Positions 5,138 through 10,206 of a stretch of DNA of 10,206 bases are shown in pieces. This stretch comes from SOIV01 sp964435925 (GTDB taxonomy: Bacteria > Acidobacteriota > Aminicenantia > Aminicenantales > Aminicenantaceae), in assembly GCA_964435925.1 (NCBI GenBank), contig CAYTBG010000098.1, positions 1 to 10,206 on the forward strand. The letters run 5' to 3'. Each line of letters begins with the position of its first letter. The first letter of the stretch is position 1. Below the pieces are notes generated by a model. It made no database searches, was not told where the DNA came from, and was given only the letters and a program-made list of their open reading frames with translations. Both the position numbers and the translations under genes were made by a program.

Positions 5138-5197
5138 TAGGATAAAAGGAAGCCTCGGTGCCCGGATTGAAAGGATTTATTTCGGCTTGGCGTAGGC

Positions 5198-6709
5198 TTA
5201 TTCAGCTGTAGCCTTGGCCCTCTTTTCCTGTGACATCCCGGCCAAGCGCTCAACCTCCTTAACGTCCAGCCCTAATCCCTCGGCAACACGACGTCCATAT
5301 TCAGGATCAGCTTTATAGAAGAGAGCTGTCTGACGTAGCTGGATGCGTTTCTGTGCGCCTCCTAGATGATCCACAATATTACCGATCAGATGATCCCCGT
5401 CTTCATCGGTCATCACTTTGCGATACAGATCCCCGGCCTGTTGGAAGTCATCGTTGGGATGAGTAAATGGATGACGAGCTGCAAGACCGGAGACCTCAAA
5501 GCGTGGCTCTCCCGCCTTTGGATCTGGTTCTGGGCCGCCGAAGCTGTTGGGCCAATAATTTGGTCCGCCTTCTCCGTTGGCGTCAAAGCGCACGAAACCA
5601 TCACGCTGGTAACTGCTCTCAGGAGCATTCTTAGGTGCGTTCACTGGTAGAAGATGATAGTTCGGCCCTAGACGGTGGATATGGGTATCGTGATAGGAGA
5701 AAAGACGGGCTTGAAGCATCTTGTCGGGTGATGCTGCAATGCCTGGCACAAGGTTTCCTGGACAGAAGGCCGCCTGCTCCACCTCTGCAAAATAATTGAC
5801 AGGGTTGCGGTTTAGGACCAACTTGCCTACCTTGATGGGAGGGACTTCAGCATGGGGCCAGACCTTCGTAATGTCAAAGATATCCCAATGATAATCTTTT
5901 GCCTGTTCTGGTGTCATAATCTGCATCTCAAGCGTCCAGGACGGGTAATCGCCCCGCTCAACGGCCTGATACAAGTCTCGGGTGGCATGATCAGGATCAT
6001 CGCCCGATATGCGAGTCGCCTCCTCTCGGGTAAGGTTCTTTATGCCCTGGTCAGTCTTGAAATGGTACTGCACCCAGAAATACTCGCCCTTGTCGTTGTA
6101 CCATTTATAGGTGTGACTGCTGTAGCCGTTCATGTTGCGATATGTGGCCGGAGTGCCTCGGTCTGAGAACAGAATTGTTACTTGGTGGATTGATTCCGGA
6201 GTCAAAGAGAGAAAGTCCCAAAACATGTCAGGGTCCTTGCAGTTAGTGGCTGGATGCCTCTTTTGAGTATGGATGAAATCGGAGAACTTAAGAGGATCAC
6301 GGATGAAGAAAACTGGGGTGTTGTTGCCGACAAAGTCATAGTTGCCCTCCTCGGTATAGAATTTCACCGCAAATCCGCGAGGATCGCGTGCAGCATCAGC
6401 AGATCCCTTCTCTCCCCCCACTGTAGAAAAACGGGCAAAGACTTCGGTCTTCTTGCCAACTTCCGAAAGAAACTTGGCCCTGGTGTACTTTGTTACATCA
6501 GCAGTTACTTCAAAATAACCACCTGCTCCTGCTCCTTTAGCATGAACAACACGTTCGGGGATACGCTCGCGGTCAAAATGGCCCAGCTTCTCTAACAGGT
6601 GAACGTCCTGCATCAAGACAGGACCTCGCTCGCCCGCCGTCAGACTATTCTGATCGTCTGGGACGGGGATACCAAAGGCAGTTGTTAAAGTCTTTTTGGC
6701 TTTTGCCAT
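5198..6709 (-). CDS. katA: Monofunctional haem catalase
   Basis: Catalase turns hydrogen peroxide into water and oxygen. The 503-residue length fits the small-subunit group. The distal side shows H56 (RVVHAKGAGAGGYFEV), S95 (FARFSTVGG) and N129 (DFVGNNTPVFF). The proximal haem ligand is Y339 in RLFSYHDTHIHRLGPN. The NADPH-region and C-terminal helices are complete, without the flavodoxin-like extra domain of large catalases. I chose the ATG at 6707-6709 because AAGGAGG lies six bases upstream; an in-frame ATG at 6745 would add 12 residues with no ribosome site. There is no signal peptide, so it is cytoplasmic. perR lies 161 bases upstream in the same direction, and the gap holds AT-rich repeats resembling Per boxes, so peroxide-induced expression is likely. 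Confidence 0.97.
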   Translation of the reverse strand: MAKAKKTLTTAFGIPVPDDQNSLTAGERGPVLMQDVHLLEKLGHFDRERIPERVVHAKGAGAGGYFEVTADVTKYTRAKFLSEVGKKTEVFARFSTVGGEKGSADAARDPRGFAVKFYTEEGNYDFVGNNTPVFFIRDPLKFSDFIHTQKRHPATNCKDPDMFWDFLSLTPESIHQVTILFSDRGTPATYRNMNGYSSHTYKWYNDKGEYFWVQYHFKTDQGIKNLTREEATRISGDDPDHATRDLYQAVERGDYPSWTLEMQIMTPEQAKDYHWDIFDITKVWPHAEVPPIKVGKLVLNRNPVNYFAEVEQAAFCPGNLVPGIAASPDKMLQARLFSYHDTHIHRLGPNYHLLPVNAPKNAPESSYQRDGFVRFDANGEGGPNYWPNSFGGPEPDPKAGEPRFEVSGLAARHPFTHPNDDFQQAGDLYRKVMTDEDGDHLIGNIVDHLGGAQKRIQLRQTALFYKADPEYGRRVAEGLGLDVKEVERLAGMSQEKRAKATAE

Positions 6710-6715
6710 GTTAAA

Positions 6716-6722
6716 CCTCCTT
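6716..6722 (-). promoter_or_regulatory. Ribosome binding site that fixes the katA start
   Basis: AAGGAGG on the minus strand, six bases before the ATG at 6709, and inside any longer reading frame from 6745. Confidence 0.7.
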
Positions 6723-6792
6723 ATTTTTGAATTTCTTATTCCCACCCTTATTCTTTTAAACAGAAATTAGCCGGGAATATTCTTACCTTCGT

Positions 6793-6858
6793 TTATAATG
6801 AATAATAACTTATTCCTATTTAGTTATTGATTATAAATAGTATCTATTCCTATTATAA
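6793..6858. promoter_or_regulatory. katA control region with Per-box-like half sites and direct repeats
   Basis: Three exact copies of the heptamer TTATAAT or its complement ATTATAA (6793-6799, 6830-6836, 6852-6858) are half sites of the Bacillus Per box TTATAAT-N-ATTATAA. In each case the partner half is poor. A 10-bp direct repeat TATTCCTATT occurs at 6811-6820 and 6845-6854. The segment 6831-6842 matches the palindrome core seen at rubrerythrin in 9 of 12 bases. The composition is very AT-rich, so chance matches are possible. Confidence 0.4.
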
Positions 6859-6870
6859 GCTGAAAAAAAA

Positions 6871-7314
6871 TTATATTTTTTTACGGCATTTATCGCAATA
6901 ACCCTCTAAGAGGACTTTTTTATTCAATACAAAAAATTTTTCATGAATTTCCTCCGGTACTTTTAGATTATCATACAAGTTGTAATCAAAATCTGTTATT
7001 GAGTTGCATTTAACGCATCTAAAGTGGTGATGATTCTCAATATCTGGATCAAAACGTCTTGGTTCTCCATATCCCTCAACAATATTGACAATTCCGATAT
7101 TATGAAATGTCAAAAGCGTTCGATTCACAGTATCCAATGAAATATCAGGAAATATCTTATTGACTCTACTGAAAAGAACATCTGTATTAGGGTGGTCTTT
7201 CGACTTAAGCAGTTCCTTATATATAAGTGTACGCTGTGGGGTCACCTTGAGACTATGCTCTCTACATTTTTCTCTGAAGAAATCCAGAGAAGCGTTCTTA
7301 GCTTTTAATTTCAT
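6871..7314 (-). CDS. perR: Fur-family peroxide-sensing repressor, PerR type
   Basis: This 147-residue Fur-family protein has an N-terminal winged helix (about 15-85, motif VTPQRTLIYKELL) and a C-terminal dimer domain. Structural zinc Cys pairs are C100/C103 and C140/C143. By alignment to Bacillus PerR, the five regulatory metal ligands are all present: H41, D89, H95, H97 and D108. The Asp at 108 (motif ITDF) is the residue that marks PerR rather than Fur, which has Glu. PerR loses DNA binding when iron-catalysed oxidation by peroxide hits its His ligands. It lies just upstream of katA and in line with it. There is no Shine-Dalgarno site before the ATG; promoter geometry suggests a leaderless mRNA, and the promoter is overlapped by a palindrome, suggesting autoregulation. 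Confidence 0.9.
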   Translation of the reverse strand: MKLKAKNASLDFFREKCREHSLKVTPQRTLIYKELLKSKDHPNTDVLFSRVNKIFPDISLDTVNRTLLTFHNIGIVNIVEGYGEPRRFDPDIENHHHFRCVKCNSITDFDYNLYDNLKVPEEIHEKFFVLNKKVLLEGYCDKCRKKI

Positions 7315-7319
7315 ATTAG

Positions 7320-7331
7320 TACTATATAGTA
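7320..7331. promoter_or_regulatory. Perfect 12-bp palindrome over the perR -10 box
   Basis: TACTATATAGTA is its own reverse complement and covers the -10 hexamer (7321-7326) six bases before the perR ATG. Binding here would block RNA polymerase. A match in 11 of 12 bases lies at the rubrerythrin promoter (2720-2731). Confidence 0.55.
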
Positions 7332-7349
7332 GCTATTCTTATTTGCCAA
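7321..7349 (-). promoter_or_regulatory. Sigma-70-type promoter of perR, probably giving a leaderless mRNA
   Basis: TTGGCA (7344-7349) is followed after 17 bases by TATAGT (7321-7326); each box has five of six consensus bases. The A of the perR ATG is seven bases beyond the -10, the usual start-site distance, and no ribosome site is present. Confidence 0.65.
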
Positions 7350-7541
7350 GAAAAAATTTTAATAGGAAGGAAGATGAAACCCTGTTACAGCGGCGCCATG
7401 CGGAGGATAAGTATTTCAGGTTCAGAACTTGAAAAATACGGAATGATCAGTGAACATCCTTGATAAAAACTCTTAGTTAAAAAACCTACAATTAATGATC
7501 AAAGAATCGTTCCGAGGGCTAACTGATGCTGCAAGACTTAC

Positions 7542-8609
7542 TCAAGCCGCTTCGAGTTCGGCGAGAAGGTCTGAGATGAGTTCTTTTACGGTTACTATCT
7601 TGTCGCAACGGTAAGCGTTCTGCCCACAGAAGATGAGGCCGTGGTCAACATCCCCGAAATAAGAGTTTACAAGAGCCAGCGCAATGCAATACTTAGCCTT
7701 ATCTACTTTACAAACAGAAAGACACCTGTAAGGACATTTGATTTTAAGTTTACCCTTAACTTTTAAGTCCTGCAAAAACTTGTTATGAATGGCTCTTCCT
7801 GGCATGCCGACAGGACTTTTTATGATGACAATATCCTCTTCTTTGACGTCAAGGTAGGCCTGCTTAAATTCCTGGGAGACATCGCACTCCGCGGTGCAAA
7901 CAAAACGTGTACCCATTTGGACTCCTGACGCCCCCAGGGACAGCATCCGAGCTATATCCATTCCGCTGAAAATCCCCCCAGCAGTGATAACAGGAATTTT
8001 CTTTCCGTATTTATCCTCATATGCTTTTACCGTTTCCAAAACCTCCGGCAAAAGATTTTCAAGGGAATATTTTTCCGGTTGATAGAGCTGTTCTTCGGAG
8101 AAACCAAGGTGCCCTCCCGCCAGAGGTCCTTCAAGGATTATGGCATCGGCAGTCCTTTCGTAACGTTTGTCCCAGACTCGAAGAATTAATTCGGCTACCC
8201 GTGCGGAGCTGACTATGGGCAGGAGGTTTACAGAACTGTCTTTGACCAAGCCAGGAAGCTTAATAGGGAGTCCGGCACCGTATACGATTATCTTAATTCC
8301 TTCCCTTACGGAGGTCGTAATCAGATCGTCTGCATTGCTGAGCACTCCCATGAAATTGACTGCAATATGACCATTTGTCATTGTTTTTGCTTTACGAATT
8401 TCTTTCTCCAGAGCTTCTCGAGATATCCTTTCATATTCATTCTTTGAGGTCTCTATATCTCCAAGGCCTATGCTCGAGATGGTGCCTATCCCACCTTCCT
8501 CAGCCACGGCAGAGGCAAGCGAGGAAAGAGAAACCCTCACGCCCATCCCACCCTGTATAATCGGTATGTCTGCGGTGATATTTCCAAATTGAAGTTTGGG
8601 GATTTTCAT
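7542..8609 (-). CDS. NPD/FabK-type FMN oxidoreductase with cysteine-rich C-terminus
   Basis: This 355-residue TIM-barrel flavoprotein belongs to the nitronate monooxygenase/enoyl-ACP reductase II superfamily. It shows IIQGGMG (17-23), the active-site His in AGGHLG (H167), TAGGIFSGMDIA (209-220) and the FMN phosphate-binding run GASGVQMGTRF (226-236). Beyond the barrel, residues 290-340 carry C292, C296, C300 and C308 (spacing CX3CX3CX7C), then C328 and C335, which classical FabK lacks. A metal or iron-sulfur site is possible but unproven. The start ATG follows the fabF stop after one base, so the two are translationally coupled, and reduction of enoyl-ACP in fatty acid synthesis is the best guess. 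Nitronate oxidation or another flavin-linked reduction cannot be excluded. It ends in TGA; 190 bases without a gene separate it from the perR promoter. Confidence 0.8.
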   Translation of the reverse strand: MKIPKLQFGNITADIPIIQGGMGVRVSLSSLASAVAEEGGIGTISSIGLGDIETSKNEYERISREALEKEIRKAKTMTNGHIAVNFMGVLSNADDLITTSVREGIKIIVYGAGLPIKLPGLVKDSSVNLLPIVSSARVAELILRVWDKRYERTADAIILEGPLAGGHLGFSEEQLYQPEKYSLENLLPEVLETVKAYEDKYGKKIPVITAGGIFSGMDIARMLSLGASGVQMGTRFVCTAECDVSQEFKQAYLDVKEEDIVIIKSPVGMPGRAIHNKFLQDLKVKGKLKIKCPYRCLSVCKVDKAKYCIALALVNSYFGDVDHGLIFCGQNAYRCDKIVTVKELISDLLAELEAA

Positions 8610-8610
8610 T

Positions 8611-9855
8611 TTAATTTCCGTATCTTTTGACTATAAGGCAGGCATTACCTCCTCCGAAGCCAAAGGAATTACTCATAGCCACTTCGAGGTCGATCGATTC
8701 GACTCCTTTGGTCACATAATCAAGAGGACATTCCGGGTCGGCCTCCTCATAGTTGATTGTCGGGGGCAGTTTGCCGGTATAGATACTCATCACAGTGGCC
8801 ACGAATTCCACTGCCCCTGAAGCAGCCAAAAGGTGGCCAATCATCGACTTAATGGAGCTAATTTTAAGATGCTTCCCGTGATCGCCAAAGACCTTCATAA
8901 CAGCTCCACTCTCAATCTTGTCATTCAGGACGGTGGAAGTGCCATGCGCATTGATATATCCCACCTTCGGCGGGTCGATGCCTGCATCTTTGAGCGCCCC
9001 CCTCATAACCCTGATCATTCCATCTCCTCCAGGTTCTGGAGCTGTAAAATGATAGGCGTCAGCAGTATTACCATAGCCAATAAGTTCGGCATAGGTGCGA
9101 GCTCTCCGGCTGAGAGCGTGTTCAAATCTTTCTAAAACAACGATGCCAGCCCCTTCCCCCATCACAAAACCGTCACGGTTCTTGTCAAAAGGCCTGCTTG
9201 CTTTTTCCACACAATCATTCCTGCTCGACATCGACCGCGTCGCGCAAAAACCAGCGAAAGGCAAAGGACTCACACTGGCCTCTGAACCTCCCGCCAACAT
9301 GATGTCGGCATCTCCCCTCTGGAGAATTCGAAAGGCATCGCCGATGGCAATTGCCCCCGTAGAACAAGCCACAGAAGGAGCAGATAAAGGCCCTCTTAAA
9401 CCAAAAGCAACGGAGACCATGCATGCTGCCATGTTTATTAGTACTTTGGACACAGAAAAGGGCCCGAGAGACTTTGGCCCTTTCTCACGAAGCCTCGAAT
9501 ACGCGTCCTCCAGTGTGTGTGCTCCGCCGATACCGGAACCTATGATTACTCCCGCCCTGTTTCCATCAAAGGTAAAGGTATCTAAACCAGCGTCTTTGAT
9601 CGCCATAGCGGACGAGGCCATGGCAAAATGGATGAACCTATCCATTCTCTCTACAGATTTCTCGTCAATCCATTCTTCTGGATTAAAGTTCTTTACTTCT
9701 GCCGCCATTTGGGAGCGAAAATCAGACGGGTCGAAGTGAGTAATCCTTGATATACCATTTCGTCCGGCTTTCAATCCTTCCCAGAACTCTTCAAGCCCCA
9801 CACCAATAGGAGTTACAGCTCCTAATCCAGTTACAACAACCCGATGTTCATTCAT
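8611..9855 (-). CDS. fabF: Beta-ketoacyl-ACP synthase II
   Basis: FabF condenses malonyl-ACP with acyl-ACP in fatty acid chain elongation. The 414 residues match the E. coli length (about 412). The catalytic triad is C164 (SVACSTGA), H304 (NAHGTST) and H341 (SMIGHLLAASGAVE), plus the C-terminal loop NSFGFGGGNA (396-405). The N-terminal RVVVTGLGAVTPIG is typical. No Shine-Dalgarno site precedes the ATG at 9855. The clear promoter is about 70 bases upstream, so initiation may be weak or rely on A/U-rich leader sequence. acpP and fabG are not adjacent. The next gene downstream, one base away, is the FabK-like flavoprotein. Confidence 0.95.
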   Translation of the reverse strand: MNEHRVVVTGLGAVTPIGVGLEEFWEGLKAGRNGISRITHFDPSDFRSQMAAEVKNFNPEEWIDEKSVERMDRFIHFAMASSAMAIKDAGLDTFTFDGNRAGVIIGSGIGGAHTLEDAYSRLREKGPKSLGPFSVSKVLINMAACMVSVAFGLRGPLSAPSVACSTGAIAIGDAFRILQRGDADIMLAGGSEASVSPLPFAGFCATRSMSSRNDCVEKASRPFDKNRDGFVMGEGAGIVVLERFEHALSRRARTYAELIGYGNTADAYHFTAPEPGGDGMIRVMRGALKDAGIDPPKVGYINAHGTSTVLNDKIESGAVMKVFGDHGKHLKISSIKSMIGHLLAASGAVEFVATVMSIYTGKLPPTINYEEADPECPLDYVTKGVESIDLEVAMSNSFGFGGGNACLIVKRYGN

Positions 9856-9924
9856 TACTGTTATACTATTGAAAATTACAGAGCTTTGAAAGAAGACTCG
9901 GCGTTTTTCTAACCCCGAAGGAGG

Positions 9925-9954
9925 ATTATCCCTTCATGGTTGCAGAGATGTCAA
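9925..9954 (-). promoter_or_regulatory. Sigma-70-type promoter of the fabF-fabK-like pair
   Basis: TTGACA (9949-9954) and GATAAT (9925-9930) are separated by 18 bases. The transcript would have a leader of about 60 bases before the fabF ATG. GAAGG and CCTTC flank the -10 region and could form a short hairpin. Confidence 0.6.
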
Positions 9955-10032
9955 GCACAAATTTGGAGTAACAAGTCTCCTTGGACTATAACACTCTTAA
10001 TGGATTTCTTGCTTAAAAATATATAAAATCTT

Positions 10033-10080
10033 TTAACCATATTTCAACATCCATCGTCAATAATGGCTAAAAATGGTTAA
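10033..10080. repeat. Nested inverted repeats upstream of the fabF promoter
   Basis: Perfect 8-bp arms TTAACCAT (10033-10040) and ATGGTTAA (10073-10080) enclose a second pair, CCAT (10051-10054) and ATGG (10063-10066). The 300-base gap between fabF and the tRNA is otherwise AT-rich with no ORF worth calling. A regulator site is possible; a tRNA terminator is less likely as there is no good T run placed after a GC stem. Confidence 0.35.
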
Positions 10081-10154
10081 TTTTAAAAAAATATAATGGA
10101 ATAAAATACTACTCTAACTTGCAGATCTGTAATATAAATAGCTGACAATCAAGC

Positions 10155-10206
10155 TGGTACGCCCGGACAGATTCGAACTGCCGACCTTCTGATTCGTAGT
10201 CAGACG
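10155..10206 (-). tRNA. tRNA-Arg (anticodon ACG), 3' part; 5' end beyond window
   Basis: The anticodon arm TCTGA-CTACGAA-TCAGA gives anticodon ACG (10195-10197), reading CGU and, with inosine, other CGN codons. A five-base variable loop follows, then the T arm with TTCGAAT between GGCAG and CTGTC, then the 3' acceptor strand CGGGCGT, discriminator A and an encoded CCA (10155-10157). The D arm and 5' acceptor strand lie outside the window. Confidence 0.92.

Noticed and set aside
6863..6882. A-run/T-run hairpin at the end of perR as a terminator
   Set aside because: The stem would be only A-T pairs and the first arm is coding; too weak to call, and perR-katA readthrough cannot be excluded.
9095..9739. 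Plus-strand open frame of 214 codons inside fabF
   Set aside because: It is antisense to a gene with a full catalytic triad; its translation is low-complexity and shows no family features, so it is a shadow of fabF codon use.
9936..9971. Eleven-codon plus-strand ORF with AGGAGG upstream
   Set aside because: It overlaps the fabF promoter and the AGGAGG is part of the -10 flanking inverted bases; no transcript on the plus strand is suggested.
1..10206. CRISPR arrays, insertion sequences, phage genes or integrases
   Set aside because: No repeat-spacer pattern, transposase, integrase or terminal inverted repeats were seen; the tRNA end carries no visible attachment-site duplicate in this window.

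Overview
This window reads as a stretch of chromosome from an AT-leaning, anaerobic or microaerobic bacterium that defends itself heavily against oxygen. Superoxide reductase, several rubrerythrin/ferritin-like diiron proteins, a nickel superoxide dismutase, a PerR repressor and a catalase lie close together. Desulfobacterota or a similar anaerobic lineage is a plausible host; this is inferred from gene content, as no phylogenetic marker is present. Every gene that can be supported lies on the minus strand, so the window is read from its right end to its left end.

Right part (10206 to 7542): the 3' part of a tRNA-Arg(ACG), a 300-base AT-rich gap with a good sigma-70 promoter, then fabF (beta-ketoacyl-ACP synthase II) followed after one base by an NPD/FabK-type FMN enzyme with a cysteine-rich C-terminus. 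These two form a fatty-acid-synthesis pair.

Middle part (7349 to 4266): perR, apparently transcribed without a leader from a promoter whose -10 box is covered by a perfect palindrome; an AT-rich repeat-containing control region; katA (clade-3-like monofunctional haem catalase); a decayed stretch with short ORFs; the collapsed remains of a FAD/NAD(P) disulfide-type oxidoreductase, of which only the first and last few dozen codons survive; and a pterin-4a-carbinolamine dehydratase.

Left part (4116 to 1): wrbA (FMN quinone reductase), a DUF1122-like gene split by an in-frame UGA, a rubrerythrin-like protein with a lysine-rich histone-like N-terminal tail, superoxide reductase, exported NiSOD, an EncFtn-type half-ferritin, and a rubrerythrin that runs off the window. 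Intrinsic terminators follow the lysine-tailed rubrerythrin gene and the superoxide reductase gene.

Working together: NiSOD would remove superoxide outside the cytoplasm and superoxide reductase inside it. The resulting peroxide is handled by catalase and rubrerythrins, free iron by the ferritin-like proteins, and quinone redox cycling by WrbA. PerR probably governs at least part of this set. A near-identical 12-bp palindromic core (11 of 12 bases) occurs at the perR promoter and just upstream of the lysine-tailed rubrerythrin promoter, with a weaker copy before katA.
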